The position numbers and the translations under genes are program-made. The notes beneath the pieces were generated by a model, which saw only the letters and a program-made list of their open reading frames with translations, made no database searches and was not told the origin of the DNA. Below are positions 40,401 through 51,163 of a stretch of 64,000 bases of DNA, one piece after another. This DNA is from Rheinheimera aquimaris. Its GTDB lineage: Bacteria; Pseudomonadota; Gammaproteobacteria; Enterobacterales; Alteromonadaceae. The stretch covers positions 620,001-684,000 of the forward strand of contig NZ_JAJAVQ010000003.1 in NCBI RefSeq assembly GCF_020531985.1, in the 5' to 3' direction. The stretch's first letter is position 1, and every line of letters starts with the position of its first letter.

Positions 40401-40431
40401 GATAAAAGCAGCGTCCAAGCACTTCAAACAT
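37429..40431 (-). CDS. Two-component-regulator-propeller diguanylate cyclase
   Basis: A 1000-residue inner-membrane sensor. A signal peptide or anchor (about 15-42) precedes some 14 propeller repeats of the form DGSLWVGT, WIGT and NRIL, which build periplasmic beta-propellers. A Y_Y_Y domain follows (GHYRFSVRA, about 710-760), then a membrane helix (about 775-795), a coiled coil, and a GGDEF domain. The active site reads RWGGEEF (near residue 915). RAND five residues before it is an intact inhibitory I-site (RxxD), so both cyclase activity and product inhibition are expected. I prefer ATG 40431 (AGGG upstream) over the TTG at 40458. The ligand is unknown. Confidence 0.92.
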   Translation of the reverse strand: MFEVLGRCFYLHSYVSFALRLRRTSTAFSIFLLLLASSAGAGQAKLSHYFQESWTTRDGLPHNTINSITQSNDGYLWLGTWEGAVRFNGREFKVFGRGPVTGLPDSGIRFLGTDNHGDVLLTGARGGVSKRTETGWVSWAPYNVLLNAIAEDQHGALWLASEGLGLFRQQVDGSRQQYTQVQGLGSDVVHSLQLDEQGRLWVGTGRGLFWLDTNLAEPQIHKVADLPAVPVFALRQYEDSMLIGTERGLFTLNQGATRLFSAALANMPVSALLVQNKFIWIGTTDRGLLRFGDQGLETLSMTGGLPNNRILSLFLDREKSIWVGTNGGLFRLRDAPFVTYTAENGLAGDYVRAVLAHSDNTLWVGTSQGLTVRDETGFTTLDLTAASKGQSVLSLTEAQDGAVWIGTYTDGVLRYQNGVVTHKYDRNTGLLANEVRAVLPEADGSLWVGTGQGLNFISNSGVLSFTTEDGLPTPFVMALYKHSDGRLFIGTGGGVAIMQPSGTISALDFSGLDGAEYAFGFASDPLSDILWMTTDRGLVAYHLNSGRLQIIGREAGLPFDKVFQAVVDRDNNIWLSSNRGVIRLLRAQVDQFLAGERPTVDYELFGESDGMQSAQTNGGSMQAATLSADGSIVFATSKGVSVIKPDDLKRFAVNVPPVVVEGIKVDGSPVPLQQEIQLPAGTHRLELQFAGLGFIMPQRIQYSTKLNGFDDNWVERGSNNTAEYTNLPPGHYRFSVRAAYPQGSWSEHDARFSFVILPHFWQRADFWTVAILAVILLTGLLVRWRLQALRRREQRLLWQVAEKTVELQQQTDHLRAVDKQRSELMLQIKQQAEEFEQQARLDALTGLANRRAFDEALTRECARSRRSDQPLCLVLLDIDHFKLVNDTFSHSIGDEILKLVARVICGLCRANDTVARWGGEEFAILLPDTDLKAAAEICERIRLAVMQIDCSEFSVDLRITASMGIACYAGEIHHDKLLSRSDAALYCAKQDGRNRINIAE

Positions 40432-40532
40432 CGCAACGCATCCCTGTTGATTAAGCAATTGCTAAAGCAATACCATCGCCCAGATTACCCGAAATATGTT
40501 TAAGCGCCAAGTCGACGAAAGTCGCCTTGCTA

Positions 40533-40558
40533 ACAAAAAAGCCCGCAATAAAGCGGGC
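40533..40558 (-). terminator. Rho-independent terminator of the metB-metL-metF operon
   Basis: Stem GCCCGC / GCGGGC (40541-40546 and 40553-40558), followed on the minus strand by TTTTTTG, 20 bases after the metF stop. Confidence 0.92.
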
Positions 40559-40578
40559 ATTTACTGTTCTGATAAGCC

Positions 40579-43876
<3,298 letters not shown>

Positions 43877-43882
43877 CGTTTT

Positions 43883-45142
43883 TTACCAGAAAGCACTGAG
43901 TGCCGGGTTTAACCGGAACTGCTGTTGTTCATTGGACGTGTTTGCTGTAACGGGTGCTGCCTGGTTAACCGTGTTTTCGACAGCGCCGGCTACTGCATTG
44001 AACGCCTGCTGTAGATCCGCCAACAGATCATCGACATTCTCAATACCAACTGACAGGCGGATTAACGTCGGGCCGATACCAGCAGTTTGCTGGGCGGCTG
44101 CGTCCATAGAAGCATGCGTCATACTGCCTGGGTGACAAATCAGGCTTTCAATACCGCCCAATGACTGCGCAAGCGTAAAAAGACGTAACGCAGAAAAAAA
44201 TACCGGCAGTACACTGGCATTCGCAGCAAGATCAAAACTGCACATAGCGCCAAAGCCACGTTGCTGTGATTTAGCAATAGCATGGCCGGGATGATCTTCC
44301 AGCCCCGGGTAATACACTTTTGCAACCAGCGGTTGTTTAGTCAAAAAGGCGACGACTTTGGTAGTATTTTCCTGCTGCAAGCGCAAACGCGGCTCCAGCG
44401 TGCGCAAACCACGTAACGTCATATAGCAGTCAAACGGCGCTCCGGTGATACCCAGGCAATTGGCCCACCACTTTAGTTCATCCCCCTGTTGCTGGTCTTT
44501 GCATATCAGTACCCCGCCAACAATGTCGCTATGGCCATTGATATACTTGGTAGTTGAATGCACAACAATATCCGCACCTAATGCCAGGGGTTGCTGCAGT
44601 ACCGGAGATAAAAAGGTGTTATCAACCACCACCAGTGCAGCTAGGCTTTTCGCCAGCTCACAGACAGCTTTAATATCGGTAATTTGCAGCAGAGGGTTTG
44701 ATGGCGTTTCCAGCCAAATCATCTTTGCCCCTGTCGACCGGATTTGCTCTGCCCAGCCAGGCTGCTGAAAGTTAACAATAACTAATTTGAAAGCGTGTTT
44801 GCGCTGCGCCAGATTAGTAAACAGGCGATAGCTGCCGCCGTAGCAATCATGCGGGATAACCAGAGTATCGTCCGGTGTCAGCAACTGCAGCGCAAGTAAG
44901 CAGGCAGACATACCGGTACTGGTAACAATTGCTTTAGCGCCGCCTTCAAGTTCAGCCAGGGTTTCGGCCAGTAAATCTCTGGTAGGATTATTTGAGCGCG
45001 AATAATCGTATTGGCCCGGCTGCTTAAAAGCTTTTAATTCATAGGTTGAGGTTAAATACAGTGGCGGCGTCACTGCGCCAAAGGCAGTGTCCTGAGCTAT
45101 ACCGGCACGGGCAGCAATGGTCGCGGCTTGACGCTTTGACAT
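43883..45142 (-). CDS. metB: Cystathionine gamma-synthase, with C-terminal extension
   Basis: A 419-residue PLP enzyme making cystathionine from activated homoserine and cysteine. The PLP Lys is in VVHSTTKYINGHSDIVGG; YDYSRSNNPTRDLL and GGSYRLF are also typical. I use ATG 45142 (MSKRQAATIAARAG), which has GAGG upstream. E. coli MetB has 386 residues and ends shortly after the region equivalent to DDLLADLQQAF. Here about 37 extra residues follow (Gln/Asn-rich, ending NPALSAFW), with no sign of a frameshift. It is first of metB-metL-metF and divergent from metJ. Confidence 0.94.
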   Translation of the reverse strand: MSKRQAATIAARAGIAQDTAFGAVTPPLYLTSTYELKAFKQPGQYDYSRSNNPTRDLLAETLAELEGGAKAIVTSTGMSACLLALQLLTPDDTLVIPHDCYGGSYRLFTNLAQRKHAFKLVIVNFQQPGWAEQIRSTGAKMIWLETPSNPLLQITDIKAVCELAKSLAALVVVDNTFLSPVLQQPLALGADIVVHSTTKYINGHSDIVGGVLICKDQQQGDELKWWANCLGITGAPFDCYMTLRGLRTLEPRLRLQQENTTKVVAFLTKQPLVAKVYYPGLEDHPGHAIAKSQQRGFGAMCSFDLAANASVLPVFFSALRLFTLAQSLGGIESLICHPGSMTHASMDAAAQQTAGIGPTLIRLSVGIENVDDLLADLQQAFNAVAGAVENTVNQAAPVTANTSNEQQQFRLNPALSAFW

Positions 45143-45156
45143 GGGAAACCTCATTT

Positions 45157-45218
45157 AGATGTTTAGACGTCTAAAAGTATAATGATAGAAATAAAGATGT
45201 CAAACCATTTAGCCGTCT
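45157..45218. promoter_or_regulatory. Met boxes (MetJ operators) between metB and metJ
   Basis: MetJ binds tandem 8-bp repeats of AGACGTCT. Here AGATGTTT-AGACGTCT (the second perfect) lies at 45157-45172, and AGATGTCA-AACCATTT-AGCCGTCT at 45195-45218. That makes at least two clusters in the divergent intergenic region. The first cluster begins 15 bases upstream of the metB ATG. The arrangement predicts repression of metBLF and autoregulation of metJ by MetJ with SAM. Confidence 0.92.
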
Positions 45219-45323
45219 ATAATGATTATTTACTGCACACTATTTGACTGAGCGGCATAACAAGATAGAATTTCGGCACTTGCGCAAGCAATACAACATA
45301 ATGACTAAATACAAGGTAACCAT

Positions 45324-45659
45324 ATGGCTAAGTGGAATGGGGAATATATTCACCCGTACGCGGAACACGGTAAAAAATCAGAACTGGTAAAAAAAATCAC
45401 CGTATCTATTCCGCTGAACGTATTAAAGGTACTGACCGATGAACGTACACGCCGCCAGGTAAATAACCTGCGACACGCGACTAACAGCGAATTGCTGTGT
45501 GAGGCTTTTTTACACGCTTTTACCGGCCAGCCACTGCCTGCCGATGAAGATTTACGCAAAGACAACCCACATCAAATCCCGACAGAAGTGCGGCAGATCC
45601 TGACCAGTATGGGCAAACCTATTCCGGTCATTATTGAAGCTGACAGCGACGAAGAATAA
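45324..45659 (+). CDS. metJ: Methionine repressor MetJ
   Basis: A 111-residue ribbon-helix-helix repressor that uses S-adenosylmethionine as corepressor. Closely E. coli-like: [70 protein letters not shown]. The KKITVSIP strand contacts DNA. The C-terminal tail is slightly acidic (EADSDEE). It is divergent from metB across the met boxes and ends in a terminator. Confidence 0.97.
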   Translation: MAKWNGEYIHPYAEHGKKSELVKKITVSIPLNVLKVLTDERTRRQVNNLRHATNSELLCEAFLHAFTGQPLPADEDLRKDNPHQIPTEVRQILTSMGKPIPVIIEADSDEE

Positions 45660-45673
45660 GCTGAGAAGTAAGC

Positions 45674-45705
45674 ATAAAAAAACCGCCTGCTGGCGGTTTT
45701 TTTAT
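45674..45705. terminator. Bidirectional terminator between metJ and rpoH
   Basis: Stem AACCGCC / GGCGGTT (45681-45687 and 45692-45698), flanked by A- and T-runs on both sides, so it can serve metJ (plus) and rpoH (minus). Confidence 0.92.
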
Positions 45706-45719
45706 TTTGTGAATACGTT

Positions 45720-46571
45720 TCAGCTCATTGCAGCCTGTAACTTCTTCATGGCATTTTTCTCAAGCTGACGCACACGTTCTGCAGACACATTATAGCGATC
45801 TGCCAGCTCTTGCAGAGTCAGCTTGTTGTGATCCAACCAGCGGGCGCGGATAATATCCTGACTGCGGTCATCAAGGGTACGCATAGCCGCCTGTAGTCTG
45901 TCTGTGGCAGCGTTGTCCCACTGATCTTCCTCTACCCGGTGTGCCAGGTCTGAGGCTTTGTCTTCTAAATAATATACCGGTGCAGTGTAGGCGGCTTCGT
46001 CATCTTCATCCGGCGCATCAAACGGCATATCATAGTTACTCATACGTGCTTCCATCTCACGTACTTCATGCTCTGCCACGCCCAGTGATTCAGCGACGTT
46101 TTTCACTTCTTCCTGATTAAACCAGCCTAAATGCTTTTTCGCCTTACGCAGGTTAAAGAACAGTTTGCGCTGCGCTTTGGTCGTCGCAATTTTAACAATG
46201 CGCCAGTTCTTCAACACATATTCATGAATTTCAGCTTTGATCCAGTGCACAGCAAACGATACCAGACGCACACCCACGCTGGGGTCGAAGCGTTTAACCG
46301 CTTTCATCAGACCGATGTTACCTTCCTGAATCAAATCACTGACCGGCAAACCATAACCAGAATAACTGCGGGCAATATGTACGACAAAACGCAGGTGCGA
46401 CATAATCAACTGACGGGCGGCCTCTAAGTCACCATTCTGATGCAGGCGTTCGGCCAGGCTACGCTCTTCTTCTGCGCTGAGCATAGCAATGGAACTGACA
46501 GCATGAGTGTAAGCTTCCAGACTGCTGCTGGCGGCTACCGGTAACGACATCATTTCTGCTGAATCGCTCAT
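45720..46571 (-). CDS. rpoH: Heat-shock sigma factor sigma-32 (RpoH)
   Basis: A 283-residue sigma-70-family factor directing heat-shock gene transcription. Region 2 contains [38 protein letters not shown] and [34 protein letters not shown]. The RpoH box [12 protein letters not shown], which distinguishes sigma-32 and mediates its turnover, is intact. Region 4 ends with [29 protein letters not shown]. Location after ftsYEX is standard. The unusual feature is a perfect CIRCE element 35 bases upstream of the start codon. Confidence 0.97.
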   Translation of the reverse strand: MSDSAEMMSLPVAASSSLEAYTHAVSSIAMLSAEEERSLAERLHQNGDLEAARQLIMSHLRFVVHIARSYSGYGLPVSDLIQEGNIGLMKAVKRFDPSVGVRLVSFAVHWIKAEIHEYVLKNWRIVKIATTKAQRKLFFNLRKAKKHLGWFNQEEVKNVAESLGVAEHEVREMEARMSNYDMPFDAPDEDDEAAYTAPVYYLEDKASDLAHRVEEDQWDNAATDRLQAAMRTLDDRSQDIIRARWLDHNKLTLQELADRYNVSAERVRQLEKNAMKKLQAAMS

Positions 46572-46605
46572 TTTTGTGTCCTGTCCTAAACTAAGTGAAC
46601 CGATA

Positions 46606-46632
46606 TTAGCACTCTTTGACAGAGAGTGCTAA
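46606..46632. promoter_or_regulatory. CIRCE element (HrcA operator) upstream of rpoH
   Basis: TTAGCACTC (46606-46614), a 9-base spacer (46615-46623), then GAGTGCTAA (46624-46632). Both arms and the spacer length match the CIRCE consensus with no mismatch. It lies in the ftsX-rpoH gap. A possible minus-strand -10 element, TAATAT (46608-46603), overlaps its distal end, a position suited to repression of a promoter reading into rpoH. It is not followed by a T-run in the minus direction, so it is not a terminator. hrcA itself is not in the window. Confidence 0.85.
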
Positions 46633-46696
46633 TTTTAGTTGCGGCAGTTTTTAGATCTGCTTATTCTAAAAATTCAGATGTAATAATTAAATGCTA

Positions 46697-47680
46697 TTAA
46701 GGGCCGGTAGGTTCAATGGCACTGATATGCCGCCGGACAGAAAGGTAAGAACCGCTAAGGCCAAGCAGTACCGCCAGTAACATCAGGCTGAAAAACTCGC
46801 CCATGCTCAGCGACATTAGATTAAACTCACTGTCATACAGCGATGTAACACTGGCGATAGCGCCCTGCAACCACCACAGCATGGCTTCAACAATCAGAAA
46901 CGCCAGTAAACCGCCAAATACGCCATACCAGATACCGCTGTACAAAAAAGGCCGCTGAATAAAAGCATCGGTTGCACCTACCAGCTTCATCACCTCTATT
47001 TCGTCTTTCTTATTCATAATAGATAAGCGAATGGTGTTGCCGATGATTAACAGCACTGCACCTAACAGCAACACTGCTATGACTAATACAGCCTGCCGTA
47101 ACAGGCTGACAATCGCATCAAGCCTCGTCAGCCAGTCAATATCAAGTTTGCCAAATTCTACAATACGCTCTTTTGATAACCGCTCCAGCAACTGACGTGC
47201 GCTGTCTGCACTGGTATTTTTTGGCAGTACCAATAGCACATCAGGTAAAGGGTTTTCAGTCAGGTAATTAAGTGCCGCGCCAAAACCACTGACTGCACCA
47301 AATTCCGCCAGTGCTTGCTGCTTACTGATATGAGTTACGCGGGCAATATCACTGTCAGCCTGCAGAATTTTTTGCAGGCTGCTGATTTGAGTAGCATTGG
47401 TACCCTCACGGATAAACAGGCTGATTTCAGCTGCCTGCGTAAAACTGTCACTGACCTGCTGCACATTTTTTACCAGCAAATGCAACGTAGCCGGCAAGGT
47501 CAGGCTAACACCCAGCACACCTATAGTCAGTATTGACGCCGAGGGCGTACGCCATAGCTCGCCTAAACTGAAGAGTGCCTGGCGCACATGGTTAACCCAG
47601 AACATCACAAAACGCCGGCCTAACCCCAGCTTATGATCAGACGCACCACTGCTGACACGGCCGGAAAACAGAATACTCAT
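46697..47680 (-). CDS. ftsX: Cell division protein FtsX
   Basis: A 327-residue polytopic inner-membrane protein that works with FtsE to regulate septal peptidoglycan amidases through EnvC. Four membrane segments are predicted (about 47-67, 195-217, 245-270, 295-315). A periplasmic domain lies between the first two (EISLFIREGTNATQISSL). NKKDEIEVMKLVGATDAFIQRPFLYSG is the conserved coupling region. The start overlaps ftsE by 4 bases. Confidence 0.95.
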   Translation of the reverse strand: MSILFSGRVSSGASDHKLGLGRRFVMFWVNHVRQALFSLGELWRTPSASILTIGVLGVSLTLPATLHLLVKNVQQVSDSFTQAAEISLFIREGTNATQISSLQKILQADSDIARVTHISKQQALAEFGAVSGFGAALNYLTENPLPDVLLVLPKNTSADSARQLLERLSKERIVEFGKLDIDWLTRLDAIVSLLRQAVLVIAVLLLGAVLLIIGNTIRLSIMNKKDEIEVMKLVGATDAFIQRPFLYSGIWYGVFGGLLAFLIVEAMLWWLQGAIASVTSLYDSEFNLMSLSMGEFFSLMLLAVLLGLSGSYLSVRRHISAIEPTGP

Positions 47681-48363
47681 AGCGGGGCTTCCTCATACTG
47701 CAGCAAACCATCATTGATCATTTTTCCCTGCCGCAGTGTCAGCGTACGGTACTTCATGCGGGCAACCAGTCCTAAATCGTGCGTCGCTACCAATACCGAC
47801 ACCCCAACCTGATTAAAGGCTTCAAATACCTGCATAATGTCTTTGGATAAATCCGGGTCCAGGTTACCGGTAGGCTCATCGGCCAGTAATAGTGGTGGTT
47901 TATTTACTACTGCACGGGCAATACCAACACGCTGTTGCTCCCCGCCCGATAAAGTATGCGGCAGGCAACGGACTTTATCCAACAGCCCCACTTTATCCAG
48001 CGCAGCATGTACCCTTTTCACCATATCCTTACCGCTGAAGCCTTCAATCACCAGCGGCAGTGCAACATTATCAAATACGGTGTGGTTCATTAATAAGCGG
48101 TGATTCTGGAAAATAATGCCAATATCCCGACGCACATAAGGGATATGCGCACGGCGGATACGGCTAAGGTCCACATCATTGATTAACACTTTGCCGACAC
48201 TGGGCCGTTCAATCAGGCTAATCAGTTTAAGTAAGGTACTTTTACCGGCGCCAGAGTGCCCGGTCAGAAAAGCCATTTCGCCTTTCTCCAGCTTGAAACT
48301 CACTCTGTCCAGTGCAACAAAGCCACCCGGATAACTTTTACTGACCTGATCGAACTCCAGCAT
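47677..48363 (-). CDS. ftsE: Cell division ATP-binding protein FtsE
   Basis: A 228-residue ABC ATPase. Walker A is GHSGAGKSTLLKLI, the signature LSGGEQQRVGIARA, Walker B LLLADEPTGNLDP, and the switch His is in VATHDLG. It starts 2 bases after the ftsY stop and overlaps ftsX by 4 bases, so ftsY-ftsE-ftsX form one operon. Confidence 0.96.
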   Translation of the reverse strand: MLEFDQVSKSYPGGFVALDRVSFKLEKGEMAFLTGHSGAGKSTLLKLISLIERPSVGKVLINDVDLSRIRRAHIPYVRRDIGIIFQNHRLLMNHTVFDNVALPLVIEGFSGKDMVKRVHAALDKVGLLDKVRCLPHTLSGGEQQRVGIARAVVNKPPLLLADEPTGNLDPDLSKDIMQVFEAFNQVGVSVLVATHDLGLVARMKYRTLTLRQGKMINDGLLQYEEAPL

Positions 48364-48365
48364 CT

Positions 48366-49502
48366 TTATACTTCCCTGCTAAACAACGCGCGGATAAAGT
48401 CCTGACTGTTGAATACGCGTAAATCATCAATACCTTCGCCCACGCCGATATAGCGCAGTGGCAATTTAAACTGATCGGCTATCGCGAAAATCACACCGCC
48501 TTTTGCCGTACCATCCAGCTTGGTTAAACTGATACCGGTCAGTTGCACAGCTTCATTAAACACCTTCGCTTGGTTTAACGCGTTCTGGCCGGTTCCGGCA
48601 TCTAATGTCAGCATCACCTCATGTGGTGCTGCCGGGTCAATTTTCTGCAGTACCCGGACAATTTTCTTCAGCTCTTCCATCAAATGCGCTTTGTTCTGCA
48701 AACGGCCCGCCGTATCAGCAATTAACACATCTACCTTACGCGCTTTAGCCGCCTGATAAGCATCAAAAATCACCGATGCACTGTCAGCTCCAGTGTGCTG
48801 GGCAATCACCGGAATATGGTTGCGCTCGCCCCATACCTGCAGTTGCTCGACTGCTGCCGCGCGAAAAGTGTCTCCGGCTGCCAACATGACCGATTTACCC
48901 TGCTGCTTAAACTGCTGAGCCATCTTACCGATAGTGGTGGTTTTACCGACGCCATTAACGCCAACCATCAGAATAACAAAGGGGCCAGCCGGGTTCACCG
49001 GAGTAAGCGGTTGTTCAACATCTTGCAGCAATGCAGCCATGTCATGCTGCAACTTATCAAACAACAGCGCAGAATCTTTCAGTGCTTTGCGATCAGCATG
49101 CTGCTCCAACTGACGGATCAATTTCTGCGTAGTATCGACACCAACGTCAGCCAACAGCAACTGGGTTTCCAGCTCTTCATACAGTTCATCATCTATTTTG
49201 CGGCCGCTAAACAAACCAGCCAAACCGGCGCCCAGGCTCTGGCTGGTTTTTGCCAGGCCCTGCTTTAAGCGGGAAAAAAATCCGGCTTTTTTAACCGGTT
49301 CAGCCACGGGCATTATTTGCTCTATCGGCTCAGTGGTGACAATCGGGCTTTCAGACGCAGTGACTTCAGGTTCAGCAGCATGCTGCGCGACTTCATCAAC
49401 CGGGTTGACAACATGCTCATTTTGCTCAGGCGCAGGCGTTTGCTCTGGCTGTTCGTCTTTACCCAGACCAAGCCAGGAAAACAGTTTATTTTTTTTGCTC
49501 AT
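48366..49502 (-). CDS. ftsY: Signal recognition particle receptor FtsY
   Basis: A 378-residue SRP receptor GTPase that delivers ribosomes translating membrane proteins to the translocon. An acidic, Pro/Glu-rich A domain (about 1-75) precedes the NG domain. The GTPase motifs are VGVNGVGKTTTIGKMA, DTFRAAAVEQL, DTAGRLQNKAHLMEEL and TKLDGTAKGG. The region just before N, KKAGFFSRLKQGLAKTSQSLGAG, is the amphipathic lipid-binding helix. It is divergent from rsmD. Confidence 0.96.
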   Translation of the reverse strand: MSKKNKLFSWLGLGKDEQPEQTPAPEQNEHVVNPVDEVAQHAAEPEVTASESPIVTTEPIEQIMPVAEPVKKAGFFSRLKQGLAKTSQSLGAGLAGLFSGRKIDDELYEELETQLLLADVGVDTTQKLIRQLEQHADRKALKDSALLFDKLQHDMAALLQDVEQPLTPVNPAGPFVILMVGVNGVGKTTTIGKMAQQFKQQGKSVMLAAGDTFRAAAVEQLQVWGERNHIPVIAQHTGADSASVIFDAYQAAKARKVDVLIADTAGRLQNKAHLMEELKKIVRVLQKIDPAAPHEVMLTLDAGTGQNALNQAKVFNEAVQLTGISLTKLDGTAKGGVIFAIADQFKLPLRYIGVGEGIDDLRVFNSQDFIRALFSREV

Positions 49503-49584
49503 AAGTCCAAGTGTATGCAGATAAAAACTCAGGTAAACTTGGCCGTTATACTAACACCTTTGTGTTAAAGGCAAAACGGATTAG

Positions 49585-50199
49585 ATGAAACAGCTAAAAT
49601 CAGCAGCAAAACGCCCAGGCAAGCGCCAGGCCGCTGTGTCAGGCGCGCCTGGCGAAGTCAGAATTATTAGCGGGCAATGGCGTGGACGAAAGTTAACAGT
49701 GTTGGACGCAGAAGGGCTAAGGCCCACAACTGACCGGGTGAAAGAAACCCTGTTTAACTGGTTGATGCATGATATCGACGGCGCAGCGGTACTTGACTGC
49801 TTTGCCGGCAGCGGTAGCCTGGCATTTGAAGCACTATCGCGCCATGCAATTAGTGCAACCCTGATTGAACGTGAAGCGGCACAAGCCAGACAACTGCAGC
49901 ACAACATCAGCAAACTCAATTGCAATAATGCCAGCGTCATTCAGCAGGACAGTTTAAGCTACTTAAACACTGAGGCCTCTGCCCGGTTTGACGTGGTTTT
50001 TATCGACCCACCCTTTCGTAAGGATCTGGCCCTGCCGTGCTGCCAGTTACTGGAGCAATATAACTGGCTGGCAGACAATGCGCTGATTTATCTGGAAACA
50101 GAAAAAGAACTGCCAATAGCGCAACTGCCTGCTAATTGGCGGTTATTGAAGGAAAAAGTTGCAGGGCAGCTGGCGTACAGGTTGTATCAGCGCGGCTAG
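49585..50199 (+). CDS. rsmD: 16S rRNA (guanine(966)-N(2))-methyltransferase RsmD
   Basis: A 204-residue SAM-dependent methyltransferase modifying G966 of 16S rRNA. It has VRIISGQWRGRKLTVLDAEGLRPTTDRVKETLFNWL, the SAM motif LDCFAGSGSLAFEALSR, and the catalytic DPPF in VVFIDPPFRKDLAL. The divergent rsmD-ftsY arrangement is common in gammaproteobacteria. A weak GC dyad (GCGCGG / CCGCGC, 50190-50208) lies at its end, close to the convergent YjaG gene. Confidence 0.95.
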   Translation: MKQLKSAAKRPGKRQAAVSGAPGEVRIISGQWRGRKLTVLDAEGLRPTTDRVKETLFNWLMHDIDGAAVLDCFAGSGSLAFEALSRHAISATLIEREAAQARQLQHNISKLNCNNASVIQQDSLSYLNTEASARFDVVFIDPPFRKDLALPCCQLLEQYNWLADNALIYLETEKELPIAQLPANWRLLKEKVAGQLAYRLYQRG

Positions 50200-50216
50200 C
50201 TACCGCGCCGTTTGGG

Positions 50217-50828
50217 TTAATCCTGCTCGAGCTCCATACCCAAATTAGTCAGTCCCTGCTCTTTTACCCAACCTTGCAGTAATTGTCGTTCTTCACGGCC
50301 GAATTGCTTAAGTGGTTTCACCAAGTCTATCAGCTCAGCCAGGCACTCCATTTCGTATTGCATTAGCGGATGCTCACGCACAATTTTCTTTAGCTCTGCC
50401 TCGGTTGTAATATCATCATCGATACTTTCGTGCTCGATAAGCCGGGCTACAGAGGCCTGGGAGATTTTTGCCACATTAATAAACTCGCCTGCATCCTGCT
50501 GCGAAATGCCACTTAACATCATATCCAGCGCAGTGGCGCAATCAACAGCCGGGTAAACCCCAAAAATATCGTAGTGGCTAATTTCCGGCGTAATAACCTC
50601 AAGCTCTTCTGACAACTTGGCAAAGTTTATTTTCGCCTTCTTTACGGTTAACCACTCCCAGATCAACGTCAGAATATGCCGCGGCAGTTCAGCATCACCG
50701 CTTTGCGTCACCTCAGCAAACAATTGATAATTAGGCAGCATACGCTCCAGCAAGGTTGCAGCAATCGCGGCCTGTTGATAAAAGCTCAGCTCGCGCATCG
50801 TCTGGAAGTTATTCGCTTTTGATTTCAT
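50217..50828 (-). CDS. YjaG family protein (DUF416)
   Basis: A 203-residue soluble helical protein. LERMLPNYQLFAEVTQSGD, LIWEWLTVKKAKINFAKL and YDIFGVYPAVDCATALDMML correspond to E. coli YjaG (DUF416), whose function is unknown. I set the start at ATG 50828 (MKSKANNF): GGA lies 6 bases upstream and it overlaps the DUF2007 gene by 20 bases. A longer reading frame to 50861 has no good site. It is the last of three tightly packed genes. Confidence 0.85.
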   Translation of the reverse strand: MKSKANNFQTMRELSFYQQAAIAATLLERMLPNYQLFAEVTQSGDAELPRHILTLIWEWLTVKKAKINFAKLSEELEVITPEISHYDIFGVYPAVDCATALDMMLSGISQQDAGEFINVAKISQASVARLIEHESIDDDITTEAELKKIVREHPLMQYEMECLAELIDLVKPLKQFGREERQLLQGWVKEQGLTNLGMELEQD

Positions 50829-51162
50829 CTTTTTCCTGAAGACATGACCAGCAAATATCAAAACTCTGGTAGTTCACTTCGCCACAACGACAAAGCCACT
50901 GCGCAGGTTCATGCTGTAATTGTTGTAGATATTGCGCGATTATACGCTGTGCAGCGCTAAATTGCTGCTGCGGTACCCAAAGTTGTACACCGATATCATT
51001 TAACGGTAGTTCGCCGGCGGCACCAGCCAGGTACTCGCCCCGCGTATCAACCAGAATGATTGCGCTTTGCAGTAAACCCCGTACCAAACCGGCTTCAAAA
51101 CTGTTGGCAGCAAGATACACCCGCTGCCATTGTTGAACGTCAGACGGGTGTAGCAATTCCAA
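50809..51162 (-). CDS. DUF2007 protein with C-terminal zinc ribbon
   Basis: A 117-residue protein. The N-terminal DUF2007 fold has VYLAANSFEAGLVRGLLQSAIILVD and DIGVQLWVPQQQFSAAQRII. The C-terminus has a four-cysteine zinc ribbon, CRCGEVNYQSFDICWSC. DUF2007 proteins resemble PII-like signalling folds and their role is unclear. The start seems to be TTG, one base after the stop of the coiled-coil gene; no in-frame ATG exists before the conserved fold. Translation is therefore probably coupled to the upstream gene. Confidence 0.8.
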   Translation of the reverse strand: MELLHPSDVQQWQRVYLAANSFEAGLVRGLLQSAIILVDTRGEYLAGAAGELPLNDIGVQLWVPQQQFSAAQRIIAQYLQQLQHEPAQWLCRCGEVNYQSFDICWSCLQEKDEIKSE

Positions 51163-51163
51163 T

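Noticed and set aside
46606..46632. Reading of the ftsX-rpoH inverted repeat as a terminator
   Set aside because: No T-run follows in the direction of ftsX transcription, and the arms and spacer match CIRCE exactly.
48795..49268. Plus-strand reading frame of 157 codons inside ftsY
   Set aside because: Antisense to the FtsY NG domain; no supporting start signal or recognisable protein feature.
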